A stretch of 64,000 nucleotides of DNA from positions 31,187 through 95,186 of the forward strand of contig JAPPHT010000010.1 of assembly GCA_028874795.1 (NCBI GenBank), given 5' to 3'. This document shows positions 9,263-19,414 of the stretch, in pieces. Both the position numbers and the translations under genes were made by a program. The notes under the pieces are model-generated. The model ran no database searches. It had not been told where the DNA came from and was given only the letters and a program-made list of their open reading frames with translations. Every line of letters begins with the position of its first letter. Position 1 is the stretch's first letter. Origin of the DNA: Chloroflexota bacterium. GTDB taxonomy: Bacteria; Chloroflexota; Dehalococcoidia; Lucifugimonadales; Australimonadaceae.

Positions 9263-9441
9263 ATGAGCCAGAATGAGCAGAAATGAGACACTTATTTCGA
9301 TTGTTCTCCATCGCTCACGCCTGAGGACTTCGTCCGTACGAGTGGAACGGCATGCTCATTCCGGGTTATTCGCGCTCAGAAGCGCGCTGGGCGTGCTCAT
9401 CATCGATCGTTCGATGCTCATTTCGAGTTCCGTTTGCTCAT
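9263..9441. promoter_or_regulatory. Helically phased ATGAG / TGCTCAT motif array upstream of ccdA-like gene
   Basis: ATGAG at 9263, 9273, 9283; TGCTCAT at 9353, 9394, 9415, 9435 (plus degenerate CGCTCAG at 9373). Confidence 0.45.
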
Positions 9442-9546
9442 GCTGAGGGGTGGGAACGTGGCATGCCGTGCCTGGCGTCGAATCCCTCTCGGGCTGGGAG
9501 GCGTATCATTGGAGAGAGGAGATAGCACCTCGGGGTGGAGGACTGA

Positions 9547-10449
9547 ATGATGCGTGCCGCGGTACAGAACATCCGCTGGGGAACAGCATTCCCCGTTCTC
9601 GCATTCCTTGGAGCGATGGCTGTCGCGATCGTCGGCGCGTTCATCACGGGAAGTGAGTTCGGTGCGGTTACAGGACGCGTGGAGTCTGTGTCCGCGCAGT
9701 CCGGGAACCTGCTCGGCGATCTGGGTGACCTGTTCCCGTTCGGGTTCGCGTTCAGCGCAGGTATGGTCTCTTCCGTCAACCCGTGCGGCTTCGCGATGCT
9801 CCCGGCTTACCTCGGGCTCTATCTGAGCGAGAACGAGACCATGGAGGCCGGTCAGAGCTCGGTATTGGCGAGATTGCTTCGTGCCGTGCTCGTCGGCGCA
9901 ACCGTGTCCCTCGGGTTCGTCATCCTCTTCGCCGCCGTTGGGACCCCCATCGGGCTGGGAGCGCGCGGGATAGCGGATGCCTTCCCCTGGATCGGTCTCC
10001 TCATAGGCGTGATGCTTGTCGTGGCCGGAGCGTACCTCCTCTCCGGCGGTAAGCTGTACAACAACTTCGCGGCCAGTATCTCTGCGCGGTTCGGCAATGC
10101 CAACAGCAAGAGTGTGCGGAGCTATTTCACCTTCGGCCTTGCATACGGGACCGCTTCACTCAGCTGCACGCTCCCCATCTTTCTCGCGGTGATCGGCGGC
10201 ACGTTCACTGCTGAGACCTTCCTGGACTCCGTGCTGCAGTTCATCCTGTACGGGCTGGGCATGGGCTCCGTCATACTGGCGCTCACCATAGGCATGGCGT
10301 TGTTCAAGGGCGCCATCGCGGGAGGCCTCCGGAGGGCGCTGCCGCACGTGGGCACGATAAGTGCCGTCATGTTGCTCATCGCCGGGACGTTCATCGTCTA
10401 CTACTGGCTGACGATAGGCGAGCTATTGGAGCGCATCCGGGGCGCGTAG
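9547..10449 (+). CDS. Cytochrome c biogenesis CcdA/DsbD-like transmembrane protein
   Basis: FAFSAGMVSSVNPCGFAMLPAYLGLYL ... LAYGTASLSCTLPIFLAVIGGTF: paired Cys TM motifs of CcdA. Confidence 0.88.
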   Translation: MMRAAVQNIRWGTAFPVLAFLGAMAVAIVGAFITGSEFGAVTGRVESVSAQSGNLLGDLGDLFPFGFAFSAGMVSSVNPCGFAMLPAYLGLYLSENETMEAGQSSVLARLLRAVLVGATVSLGFVILFAAVGTPIGLGARGIADAFPWIGLLIGVMLVVAGAYLLSGGKLYNNFAASISARFGNANSKSVRSYFTFGLAYGTASLSCTLPIFLAVIGGTFTAETFLDSVLQFILYGLGMGSVILALTIGMALFKGAIAGGLRRALPHVGTISAVMLLIAGTFIVYYWLTIGELLERIRGA

Positions 10450-10663
10450 TTCGGTCCCACGGGAAGACGGCGGCGTCCGGGGGCGAGTCGCTGCGCGGTA
10501 CAGGCTCTCCTCACTTGCAAACACCGTGCCGGCAGGCCCTCTGTTAAATTGCCACGGGCGTACGCAGCCTCTTAACGACCCGTCTAAGCGTCCGATTGCA
10601 CGGCGGTCGTACAATTTCCGTAAACCCCAAAGGGCCCTGTGGCCCTGGACGGAGCCGATCCGC

Positions 10664-11353
10664 ATGACGACCCGCTCTGTGCTGGTGGTGGAAGACGAGG
10701 AGAACCTCGTAGAGGCCCTCCGCTACAACCTGGAGCACGAGGGCTACAGCGTGCTCACCGCACCGGACGGCGGGAGCGGGCTTGAGACGGCCCGGGCTGC
10801 CCTTCCCGACCTGGTCATTCTGGACGTGATGCTTCCCAACCTGGACGGGCTGGAAGTGTGCCGGATCCTCCGGCGCGAGACCGACGTCCCCATCCTCATG
10901 CTCACGGCGAAGGGCGAGGAGATCGACCGCGTCGTCGGCCTGGAGATAGGCGCGGACGACTACGTGACCAAGCCGTTCAGCATGCGGGAGCTGATGGCGC
11001 GCGTGCGCGCGATGCTCAGGCGGCCGCGGAAGACCGCAGTGGGCAGGATGGCCGAACCGCTCCGTTCCGGCTCGCTTGCGTTGGACGTGGAGGCGCACCA
11101 GGCTACGCTCAACGGCGAAGAGTTGCGGTTGAAGCCGCGGGAGTTCGAACTCCTCGCCCTCTTCATGCGGAACCCCGGCCGGGCCTTCACACGGGACCAG
11201 GTGCTCGAACAGCTGTGGGGGCACGACTATATCGGTGACGTCCGCACCGTGGACGTGCACGTTCGGTGGCTCCGTGAAAAGATAGAGGCGGACCCTTCGA
11301 CCCCCGCACGGATCATCACTATCCGTGGGGTCGGCTACCGGTTCGAAGGCTGA
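10664..11353 (+). CDS. phoB: Phosphate regulon-type response regulator (OmpR family)
   Basis: VLVVEDEENLVEALRYNLEHEGYSVLTAPDGGSGLE...ILDVMLPNLDGLEVCRILR...winged-helix C-term RTVDVHVRWLREKIE; start of pst cluster. Confidence 0.9.
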   Translation: MTTRSVLVVEDEENLVEALRYNLEHEGYSVLTAPDGGSGLETARAALPDLVILDVMLPNLDGLEVCRILRRETDVPILMLTAKGEEIDRVVGLEIGADDYVTKPFSMRELMARVRAMLRRPRKTAVGRMAEPLRSGSLALDVEAHQATLNGEELRLKPREFELLALFMRNPGRAFTRDQVLEQLWGHDYIGDVRTVDVHVRWLREKIEADPSTPARIITIRGVGYRFEG

Positions 11354-11365
11354 GGTGGGCCGCAC

Positions 11366-12736
11366 ATGGTCGGACTGCGGGGCACTACGGTCGTCCTGGG
11401 AGCGCTGGCGTTCCTCTCGCTCCTTGCCGGAGCGCTGAGTATCGCTGCATCCGAACCGCTCATCGCGGCCCTTTCCGTACTCGCAGGCTTCGGCCTGCTC
11501 ACCGTGCTGGTGAGGGAACGCAGGATCGATGCCATCGCCGCCAGAGAGACGCGTGCGGCAGTGGCGGCGATGCGTCGCATCGCCGGAGGGCACTTCAGCG
11601 TGCGAACGAGGGAGTTCACCTCCTCTACCCTCAGCGGCCTTCAGGCGCCGTTCGCAGCGATGGCGGAGGCGCTGGCCGTGCTCTTCGCGCAGCTCGCCGA
11701 CCACCGGGGACAGTTGACCGCGGTCCTCGACACCATGGCAGACGGTGTCATTCTCGTCGACCCCGAGAACCGGGTTGCGCTCTCCAACCGAGCCGCCCAT
11801 GAGGTGCTGGCCATCGAAGCGACCACCGGGACACCCCTGAGCTCGATCCTGCGCGACCACGAACTGCGGGGACTCGTGACCCTCTGCAGACAATCGGGAG
11901 CGCGCCAGCATGCGGAACTGCTGCTGCTCAGTCCACGCCGCAGCCTGAGCGCGACTGCCACACCGATAGTCAACGAACCTGGCGAAGCCGACGCTGGGGA
12001 ACCGGAAGTGTCCGTCCTCCTCACGCTGCACGACCTGACCCCCATACGACAGCTCGAAACCACGCGGCGCGAGTTCGTCGCAAACGTCTCCCATGAACTG
12101 CGCAACCCGCTTGCCTCCGTCAAGGCCATGGTCGAAACGTTGGAGGGCGGAGCGGCGACCGACCCTGTCGCAGCCTCCGATTTCCTCCAGCGCATCAACC
12201 GGGAGGTCGACCGCATGAACGCTATGGTCAACGACCTCCTCGAGCTTTCGCGGATAGAGAGCGGGCAGTCTGGACTGCGCCGGCAGCCTGTGGACGCCGC
12301 CGCTACGATCGCAGCCGTGCGCACCGACATGGAGCACCGCATCGCGGAAACCGAGGTCGCGGTGACCGTCAACGCTCCCGGCTCGGTGGTAGCGCTTGGA
12401 GACTCGGAGAAACTGCGCCAGGTCGTGGCCAACCTCCTCGACAACGCACTGAAGTTCACGCCGAGCGGCGGCACCATAGAGCTGTACGCGGACGACCTGG
12501 AACAGGACCGCGTTCTTTTCGGTGTGCGCGACAGCGGCCCCGGCATCGCGCCGGAGCACCTCCCTCACCTCTTTGAACGCTTCTACAAGGCTGATCGGTC
12601 CCGGCGCGATCAGGGAACGGGACTGGGGCTGGCGATAGCGAAGCACATAGTCGAGTTGCATGGCGGGGAGATAGGTGTCGAGAGCACCCAGGGTGCAGGC
12701 TCTACCTTCTGGTTCACGCTTCCCCGGGCCGCCTGA
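11366..12736 (+). CDS. phoR: Phosphate regulon sensor histidine kinase
   Basis: Two TMs, PAS, H-box EFVANVSHELRNPLASVKAMVETLEGG, N/G boxes VVANLLDNALKFTPSGG, GTGLGLAIAKHIVELHGGEIGVES. Confidence 0.92.
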   Translation: MVGLRGTTVVLGALAFLSLLAGALSIAASEPLIAALSVLAGFGLLTVLVRERRIDAIAARETRAAVAAMRRIAGGHFSVRTREFTSSTLSGLQAPFAAMAEALAVLFAQLADHRGQLTAVLDTMADGVILVDPENRVALSNRAAHEVLAIEATTGTPLSSILRDHELRGLVTLCRQSGARQHAELLLLSPRRSLSATATPIVNEPGEADAGEPEVSVLLTLHDLTPIRQLETTRREFVANVSHELRNPLASVKAMVETLEGGAATDPVAASDFLQRINREVDRMNAMVNDLLELSRIESGQSGLRRQPVDAAATIAAVRTDMEHRIAETEVAVTVNAPGSVVALGDSEKLRQVVANLLDNALKFTPSGGTIELYADDLEQDRVLFGVRDSGPGIAPEHLPHLFERFYKADRSRRDQGTGLGLAIAKHIVELHGGEIGVESTQGAGSTFWFTLPRAA

Positions 12737-12768
12737 GACCTGTCCCTGCTGGAAACGTCTTTGACCGC

Positions 12769-12808
12769 GTTAACACTCCGATAAAGAACAACGTCGCTCG
12801 TCGTTAAC
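12769..12808 (+). promoter_or_regulatory. Candidate Pho-box-like direct repeats upstream of pstS
   Basis: CGTTAAC at 12768-12774 and 12802-12808, 34 bp apart. Confidence 0.3.
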
Positions 12809-12855
12809 CTCGCCTCCTTACGCTGACGATGTAACCCCACCCCCGGGGAGGCAGG

Positions 12856-13794
12856 ATGATCCCGACCAGATACCGGAGACTCAGCGGACCGTTACTGCTC
12901 TTGGCGGCCCTTGCCGCCATCAGCGGGTGCGGCGATTCTCCGCAGGGCGGTTCGGATGCGCTGAGCGGCACGATCCAGATCGATGGTTCATCAACCGCGT
13001 TCCCCGTTTCCCAGGCCGTTGCCGAGGAGTTCCGCAAGGAACAGCCGCACGTACAGGTCAACGTCGGCGTCTCCGGCACCGGCGGGGGCTTCAAGCGCTT
13101 CACCGTCGGGGAGACCGATATCTCCAACGCCTCCCGCCCCATCAAGGACTCCGAGCGTGAAGCTGCCGCGGCCAACGGCATCGAGTTCATCGAGATGCGC
13201 ATCGGCACCGACGGGCTCTCAGTCATGGTCAACAATGCGAACGACTTCGTCGACTGCCTGACCGTCCAGGAGCTCAACGCGGTCTGGAAGCCGGGCTCCA
13301 CCATCGACAACTGGCAGGACGTGCGTGCAGGGTTCCCCGACCAGCGCCTCCGCCTCTACGGGCCGGACACCGACTCCGGTACCTTCGACTACTTCACCGA
13401 GGAGATCAACGGCGAGGCTCAGGTCTCCCGTGCCGATTACACTGCCTCCGCCGACGATAACGTCCTCGTCCAGGGTATCGCCGGTGACCGCGGCGCCCTC
13501 GGCTACTTCGGCTACGCCTACTACCAGGAGAACCAGGAGAGTCTCAAGGTCGTCGCTGTTGATGGCGGCGACGGCTGCGTCACCCCTGAGCCCTCCACGA
13601 TCGAGGACGGCTCCTACAAACCGCTCTCCCGGCCGCTCTTCATCTACGTCAACAGCAGCAGCCTGGAGAAACCCGAAGTGAAGGCGTTCGTTACGTTCTA
13701 CATGGACCACGGCTACCAGCTGACTGAAGAGGAGGGCTACGTCCCCGTCGAGCGCAGCATCTACGAAGCCAACAAGGCTGCGGCCGGACTTTAG
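12856..13794 (+). CDS. pstS: Phosphate ABC transporter substrate-binding protein
   Basis: Lipobox ISGCGD; TIQIDGSSTAFPVSQAVAEEFRKEQPHVQVNVGVSGTGGGFKRFTVGETDISNASRPIKDSE. Confidence 0.96.
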   Translation: MIPTRYRRLSGPLLLLAALAAISGCGDSPQGGSDALSGTIQIDGSSTAFPVSQAVAEEFRKEQPHVQVNVGVSGTGGGFKRFTVGETDISNASRPIKDSEREAAAANGIEFIEMRIGTDGLSVMVNNANDFVDCLTVQELNAVWKPGSTIDNWQDVRAGFPDQRLRLYGPDTDSGTFDYFTEEINGEAQVSRADYTASADDNVLVQGIAGDRGALGYFGYAYYQENQESLKVVAVDGGDGCVTPEPSTIEDGSYKPLSRPLFIYVNSSSLEKPEVKAFVTFYMDHGYQLTEEEGYVPVERSIYEANKAAAGL

Positions 13795-13904
13795 AGACAG
13801 CTTCCCCCATGGAGCGGCGGCCTTCCTCCCACGAGCGACGCCTGATGTGCCACTGCCCTGCCTCTCCTTCTCTCCTCCGGGAATGGACGCGACGAAGATA
13901 GGCG

Positions 13905-14888
13905 ATGGACACTACGAAGCAAGATAGCTTTGCAGCACCGATGGGGCAGCCCCGTCCAGCCATGCAGTTGAGCCGCAACCGCAGGCGAGGCGCGCTGCAG
14001 GGCCGCATCGTTCATTGGCTCTTCTTCGCCTGTGCAGCGATGTCCGTCGTCACGACATTCGGTATCGTCGCCAGCCTGCTGCGCGAGTCGCTCGGTTTCT
14101 TCGGTGAGGTCCCCGTCTGGGAATTTCTCTTCGGCACCACCTGGTCGCCCATCCTCAGGGACGCGGAAGGCAACCGGCACTACGGCGTCTTGCCACTGGT
14201 GAGCGGTACGCTCCTCGTTGCCACGATCGCGGCGGCGGTCGCGGTTCCGGCGGGGTTGGCCATAGCCATCTACCTCTCCGAGTACGCCCCGGACAAGGTG
14301 CGCCGCAGCATCAAGCCGGTCCTGGAAGTGCTTGCGGGCATCCCTACCGTGGTCTACGGCTACTTCGCGCTCACGTTCGTCACCCCGCTGCTCCAGAGCC
14401 TCCCGGTCCCCTACCTGCAGGAGAACCTGCTGGTCTTCAACGCGCTGAGCGCAGGTCTCGTCATGGGTTTGATGATCATCCCGATGGTGTCGTCGCTCAG
14501 TGAGGATGCGATGGTCGCGGTGCCCCGTTCGCTCCGCCACGCAGCCTACGCGCTCGGTGGCACGAGGCTGGAGGTCTCGCTCCGCATCGTCGTGCCCGCC
14601 GCGTTCTCTGGCATCGTCGCCTCGTTCATACTGGCGTTCTCACGCGCCATCGGCGAAACGATGCTGGTGACCCTCGCTGCAGGTGCAACACCGCGCCTGA
14701 CCTTCAACCCCGTCGAGAGCATCCAGGCGATGACCGCGTTCATCGTGCAACTGGCACTGGGCGAAACCCCGCACGGCTCGCTGGAGTACAACACCATCTT
14801 CGCAGTGGGACTGCTGCTCTTCTTCTTCACGCTCGGCATGAACGTGCTCGGGCACTTCCTCGTCCGCCGCTTCAGGGAGGAGTACTAG
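13905..14888 (+). CDS. pstC: Phosphate ABC transporter permease
   Basis: [11 protein letters not shown]...[37 protein letters not shown]...[14 protein letters not shown]. Confidence 0.95.
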   Translation: MDTTKQDSFAAPMGQPRPAMQLSRNRRRGALQGRIVHWLFFACAAMSVVTTFGIVASLLRESLGFFGEVPVWEFLFGTTWSPILRDAEGNRHYGVLPLVSGTLLVATIAAAVAVPAGLAIAIYLSEYAPDKVRRSIKPVLEVLAGIPTVVYGYFALTFVTPLLQSLPVPYLQENLLVFNALSAGLVMGLMIIPMVSSLSEDAMVAVPRSLRHAAYALGGTRLEVSLRIVVPAAFSGIVASFILAFSRAIGETMLVTLAAGATPRLTFNPVESIQAMTAFIVQLALGETPHGSLEYNTIFAVGLLLFFFTLGMNVLGHFLVRRFREEY

Positions 14889-14889
14889 C

Positions 14890-15777
14890 ATGGCGAAGGC
14901 AGAGGTCACGGCGCTGCTCAATCCGCGCCTCGCCGTTCGCAAGCGCATCGGCTCGGTGGCCTACGTCATCTTCATGCTGGCGATCCTGATCGGGCTCGCC
15001 GGGCTTGCAGCGCTCCTTCTTCGCGTGCTCTGGCAGGGCGTTCCCTGGCTCAGCCTGCACTTCCTGACGGACTACCCTTCCCGCTTCCCTGAGCAGGCGG
15101 GCATGAAGTCCGCAATCTTCGGGACGATATGGATCATGGCGCTCACGGGCCTGTTCACAGTCCCTGTGGGCGTGGGGGCAGCCGTCTACCTGGAGGAGTA
15201 CGCCCCCAAGAACTGGTTCACCCGCATCATTGAGGTCAACATCTCCAACCTTGCCGGAGTGCCCTCGATCGTCTACGGACTGCTCGGCCTCGCCGTTTTT
15301 GTGCAGATACTTGCGCTGGGCAGGACGGTGCTCGCTGGCGCGATGACGATGTCGCTTCTCGTGATGCCCATTGTCATCATCGCCTCGCGGGAAGCGATCC
15401 GCGCCGTTCCATCGACCTACCGGGAAGCGTCGTACGGCCTGGGCGCCACCAAGTTCCAGACCGTCAAGGACGTCGTCCTGCCGCATGCGCTCCCCGGCAT
15501 CATGACCGGCACCATCCTCGCGATGTCGCGTGCCATCGGAGAGGCGGCGCCGATGATTGCGATCAGTGCGCTCGTCTTCCTCACGTTCATCCCGACCGAT
15601 CCACTGGACGAGTTCTCGGTGATGCCCATCCAGATATACAACTGGGTAAGTCAGCCCAGACCCGAGTTCCGTGGCATCGCCGCCGCAGGCATCATCGTCC
15701 TGCTTGTCGTCCTGCTCTCCATGAATGCCGTAGCGATCTATATCCGCAACCGCACGCAGAAGAGGTCTGAGGAATGA
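14890..15777 (+). CDS. pstA: Phosphate ABC transporter permease
   Basis: [26 protein letters not shown]...[14 protein letters not shown]...[21 protein letters not shown]. Confidence 0.95.
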   Translation: MAKAEVTALLNPRLAVRKRIGSVAYVIFMLAILIGLAGLAALLLRVLWQGVPWLSLHFLTDYPSRFPEQAGMKSAIFGTIWIMALTGLFTVPVGVGAAVYLEEYAPKNWFTRIIEVNISNLAGVPSIVYGLLGLAVFVQILALGRTVLAGAMTMSLLVMPIVIIASREAIRAVPSTYREASYGLGATKFQTVKDVVLPHALPGIMTGTILAMSRAIGEAAPMIAISALVFLTFIPTDPLDEFSVMPIQIYNWVSQPRPEFRGIAAAGIIVLLVVLLSMNAVAIYIRNRTQKRSEE

Positions 15778-16568
15778 CGACGACGACAGAAAGCACCTCC
15801 TCCACCGACACATCCCTGAGCGTCACGCACCTGGACATGTACTACGGCTCATTCAGAGCGCTGCGTGACATCAACCTGGACGTGAAGCGCAACAGCGTTA
15901 CCGCGCTCATCGGTCCTTCCGGGTCCGGCAAGAGCACGCTCCTGCGTTGCTTCAACCGCATGAACGACCTCATTCCAGGCGCGCGCGTCGAGGGCCAGGT
16001 GCTCTTCAACGGGGAGGACATCTACCACCCGAGCATCGACCCCACGGAGATACGGCTCCGCATCGGGATGGTCTTCCAGAAACCCAACCCCTTCCCGAAG
16101 TCCATCTACGACAACGTCGCGTTCGGGCTCAGGATCAACGGCTTCCGGGGCAACATGGATGAAGCCGTAGAGCGCTCGCTCCGCAGGGCCGCCCTCTGGG
16201 ACGAGGTGAAAGACCGGCTCAAGGCGAGCGGTCTCACGCTCTCTGGCGGGCAGCAGCAACGGCTCTGCATCGCCCGCGCCGTCGCGGTGCAGCCGGACGT
16301 CATCCTGATGGACGAGCCCGCGTCCGCGCTTGACCCCATCTCTACACTGGCGATAGAAGACCTCATGCGTGAGCTCAGCCGGGACTACACCATCATCGTC
16401 GTCACGCACAATATGCAGCAGGCTGCGAGGGTGTCGGACTGGACCGCCTTCATGACGATGGGAGAGGACCGGGCAGGCTACCTCGTAGAGATCGGCGATA
16501 CGCACCAGATATTCACCAACCCCCGTGATGAACGCACCGAGGGGTACATCACCGGCAGGTTCGGCTAG
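15774..16568 (+). CDS. pstB: Phosphate ABC transporter ATP-binding protein
   Basis: Walker [64 protein letters not shown]. Confidence 0.97.
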   Translation: MTTTTESTSSTDTSLSVTHLDMYYGSFRALRDINLDVKRNSVTALIGPSGSGKSTLLRCFNRMNDLIPGARVEGQVLFNGEDIYHPSIDPTEIRLRIGMVFQKPNPFPKSIYDNVAFGLRINGFRGNMDEAVERSLRRAALWDEVKDRLKASGLTLSGGQQQRLCIARAVAVQPDVILMDEPASALDPISTLAIEDLMRELSRDYTIIVVTHNMQQAARVSDWTAFMTMGEDRAGYLVEIGDTHQIFTNPRDERTEGYITGRFG

Positions 16569-16594
16569 TCCCGCATCGGCGTTGTCAGGAGGAC

Positions 16595-17290
16595 GTGATG
16601 ATGGACCGACCAATGGGTAGACACCAGCGTGCGGAGTTCGACCGGGACCTCCAGAACCTCCAGGACGAGCTCCTCGCGCTCGGCAGCATGGTGGAGAAGG
16701 CCACCATCAAGTCCGTCGAGGCGCTCAAGACCCGCGACCTCGCCATGTCCCAGCAGGTCATTCGCGACGACGACATCATCGACAGGAAGCGCGCCGAGTT
16801 GGAAGAACGCGCCGTCGACCTGATCGCCATCCAGCAGCCCGTTGCTTCAGACCTGCGGATGCTCATCGCCGCTCTTCACGTCTCGATGGAGCTGGAGCGC
16901 ATCGGCGACTACGCGGAAGGCATCGGCAAGATCAGCCTCATGATGGGTGATCAGCCGCCGATAAAGCCCTTGGTCGACATCCCACGCATGGCCGAGAAGT
17001 CCACCGCTATGCTCCGCGCTTCGCTCGACGCGCTGGTCACGCACGACGTCGAGAAGGCGTACCAGGTGCTCGCCGATGACGACGAGGTGGACGCCCTCTA
17101 CGACCAGGTCTACCGGGAACTGCTCCTCATCATGGTGCAGGACCCCAAGGTCATCGAGCGCGGAACGTACCTCCTCTGGACCGCCCATGACCTGGAGCGC
17201 ATCGCCGACCGCGCGACGAACATCGCCGAGCAGGTCGTCTACCTCGTCACCGGCAAGCAGGTGGACCCGGGCCGCGCCTCCAGGTACTAG
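16595..17290 (+). CDS. phoU: Phosphate signalling complex protein
   Basis: RAEFDRDLQNLQDELLALGSMVEKATIKSVEAL...LRMLIAALHVSMELERIGDYAEGIGKI...LERIADRATNIAEQVVYLVTGK. Confidence 0.96.
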   Translation: MMMDRPMGRHQRAEFDRDLQNLQDELLALGSMVEKATIKSVEALKTRDLAMSQQVIRDDDIIDRKRAELEERAVDLIAIQQPVASDLRMLIAALHVSMELERIGDYAEGIGKISLMMGDQPPIKPLVDIPRMAEKSTAMLRASLDALVTHDVEKAYQVLADDDEVDALYDQVYRELLLIMVQDPKVIERGTYLLWTAHDLERIADRATNIAEQVVYLVTGKQVDPGRASRY

Positions 17291-17805
17291 CCGCGGGACC
17301 GTTTCCTGCGAGGAGCGAACGCCAACCAGAGGATAGGCAGCACAATGCCGAGCCCGGCAGCGAGCGCGGGCCACGGGAAGCCTCGGCCTTCACTCACTGA
17401 AACCGGAAGCACGAGCGTTGTACTCCCCGGTTCCCCGTCTATGTTGACCGTTATCTCCCACTGCCCCGCTTCTCTGGGCTCCAGCACCGTGGTGTATTCA
17501 TTTGCGCGCAGGCCGAGTGGCCGGATAGCCGGGGCCGGACCTAACCGCTGTTCCCCGCGCTCGGCCTGAACGACCACGCGTGGCGCGTACGGCAGCGAGA
17601 TGTCGGGCGTATCCGGCGCGAAGACGACCGTCACCTCCAGGAAGCCGACGCGCGGCACCGCGGCCACGAGCACCTCGTAAGGGCCGCTGACCCCTCTGTA
17701 CAGCTCGACATTGCCCTCGTGCCTGCTGTGCGCCTGAGCCGGGGTCTCCGCAGCGAGGATGCACGCGGCGATGACAACCATCCCAAGCGCCATCGCGGCG
17801 GCCAT
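17287..17805 (-). CDS. Secreted membrane-anchored protein, YtkA-like
   Basis: Signal peptide, PAQAHSRHEGNVELYRGVSGPYEVLVAAVPRVGFLEVTV..., C-terminal TM + RRKR. Confidence 0.6.
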   Translation of the reverse strand: MAAAMALGMVVIAACILAAETPAQAHSRHEGNVELYRGVSGPYEVLVAAVPRVGFLEVTVVFAPDTPDISLPYAPRVVVQAERGEQRLGPAPAIRPLGLRANEYTTVLEPREAGQWEITVNIDGEPGSTTLVLPVSVSEGRGFPWPALAAGLGIVLPILWLAFAPRRKRSRG

Positions 17806-17809
17806 CGCG

Positions 17810-18274
17810 TTACTTGGCTTCTCCCATCCGGAGCACTGCGTTGAACTCTTCCTCGGTGACCGGGGTGATGGAGAACCGGTTCCCGCGCTTGAGCACCATC
17901 ATCTCCGCGAGCGCGGGTTCTGCCCGCAGCTCCTCCATCGTGACCATGTCCGCGAACTTCCGGTCGGCCTTGATGTCCACCATGTACCAGAGTGGCTTGT
18001 CGGGTGTGCTCTTCGGGTCGGGATGGTCGGAGTCCGAGTCCCACGCCGTATCGTCGGGATAGCCCTCCCGAACGACGGTCGCCGTGCCCACGACCCCGAT
18101 CGGCTTCGCACTCGAATGCCAGAACAGCACGCCGTCGCCGGGCTTGATGTCGTCGCGCAGCCAGTTTCGCACCTGGAAGTTGCGGACGCCGTCCCATTCG
18201 GCGACACCGTCGCGTACGAGGTCATCGAATGAGTAGGTTGTCGGTTCCGACTTGAATAGCCAGTAGCGGGGCAT
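17810..18274 (-). CDS. EVE (PUA-like) domain protein
   Basis: YWLFKSEPTTYSFDDL...EWDGVRNFQVRNWLRDDIKPGDGVLFWHSSAKPIGVVGTATV. Confidence 0.9.
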   Translation of the reverse strand: MPRYWLFKSEPTTYSFDDLVRDGVAEWDGVRNFQVRNWLRDDIKPGDGVLFWHSSAKPIGVVGTATVVREGYPDDTAWDSDSDHPDPKSTPDKPLWYMVDIKADRKFADMVTMEELRAEPALAEMMVLKRGNRFSITPVTEEEFNAVLRMGEAK

Positions 18275-18310
18275 CTGCTCGTCTCTCCTTCCCCAGAGGT
18301 AGCTGAACGC

Positions 18311-19267
18311 CTACGCGAACTGCGGAGCGACTTCGTGGGCGAACCGCTCCATGATCCTCGCGTCGAACGGCCGCGGCGTCATGAGGATGAAGTGGTCTAT
18401 GCCGGCGTCCACCCACCTGCTCAGCTGTTCGACGATAGCGCTCGGTGATCCGAGAAGCATGCTGTCGCGCACCTGCTCTTCCGGCGTCGCGTAGTAGGAG
18501 GTCTGCTGCGTTGCGAGCGAGGCGCCCCTGGCCACGGTCGCCTCCACCTCGGAAGCGTCGTCACTCAGCTTGATCTGTATCTGGACGGAGTGCCGCATCC
18601 CGGAGAAGTCCCTGCCCGTCTCGTCGCACACCGCCTGCATACGGCCGAGGTTGACCTTCACCTCCTCCAGAGGCGCGATCTGGTTGTAGTCGGTGGCGTG
18701 TTTCGCCGCTATCTGCAGCGTACGGTCGCCGCGTCCCCCCACGATGATGGGCGGGTGCGGTTGCTGCACCGGCTTTGGCATCTGCGGCGCCTCGTCCAGC
18801 GTGTAGTACGTCCCCTGGAACGAGGCCGGCTCCTCGGTCCAGATGGCCCTGATGACGGACAGCGCCTCGTCCAGACGGTCCGCCCGCTCCTTGAACGGCG
18901 GGAACGGGATACCGTGGACGTCGAACTCGTGTTTCACGTTGCCGCTGCCGATACCGAGCTCGGCGCGTCCGCCGGAGGCGTGGTCGATGGTGTTGACCAT
19001 CTTTGCAGTTATCACGGGGTGGCGGAGGTTGTTGTTCAGCACCAGCATGCCCAGCCGGAGGTTCCTGGTGTGACCGGCCATCGCGGCCATCACGGTCAGC
19101 CCTTCCAGCCGCGCGGGGCTCGGTCCTCTGCCCGGGTTGATCTGCATCAGGTGGTCCGACGGGTAGAAGCCGTGGAAGCCGAGTTCATCGCAGGTCTGGC
19201 ATATCTCGAGGAAGTCGTTCCACTCGAGTCCTGAGCTCCCACCGACGCTGAAGATGACCTTGCCCAT
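18311..19267 (-). CDS. LLM-class (F420/FMN-dependent) oxidoreductase
   Basis: TCDELGFHGFYPSDHL...GHTRNLRLGMLVLNNNLRHPVITAKMVNTIDHASGGRAELGIGSG...PPIIVGGRGDRTLQIAAKHATDYNQ. Confidence 0.9.
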   Translation of the reverse strand: MGKVIFSVGGSSGLEWNDFLEICQTCDELGFHGFYPSDHLMQINPGRGPSPARLEGLTVMAAMAGHTRNLRLGMLVLNNNLRHPVITAKMVNTIDHASGGRAELGIGSGNVKHEFDVHGIPFPPFKERADRLDEALSVIRAIWTEEPASFQGTYYTLDEAPQMPKPVQQPHPPIIVGGRGDRTLQIAAKHATDYNQIAPLEEVKVNLGRMQAVCDETGRDFSGMRHSVQIQIKLSDDASEVEATVARGASLATQQTSYYATPEEQVRDSMLLGSPSAIVEQLSRWVDAGIDHFILMTPRPFDARIMERFAHEVAPQFA

Positions 19268-19353
19268 GCGCTCCCCCTGCCGTGATTTCGGGAGCATTGT
19301 ACCCGCTCGACGCGAGTGGCGGAGGCTGAGGCTTGCACTGGGAGGCATAGACG

Positions 19354-19384
19354 AAGAGGGCCGGACTCCGGTCCGACCCTCCTC
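19354..19384 (-). terminator. Terminator-like hairpin downstream of DMT transporter gene
   Basis: agggccggactccggtccgaccct near-perfect inverted repeat just after the 19415 stop on minus strand. Confidence 0.5.
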
Positions 19385-19414
19385 GTTGTTGGCACCCTTC
19401 CCGAGGACGTTTGC

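Noticed and set aside
10544-12661. 705-aa minus-strand ORF
   Set aside because: Antisense to phoB/phoR; His/Arg/Gly-biased shadow translation typical of GC-rich DNA.
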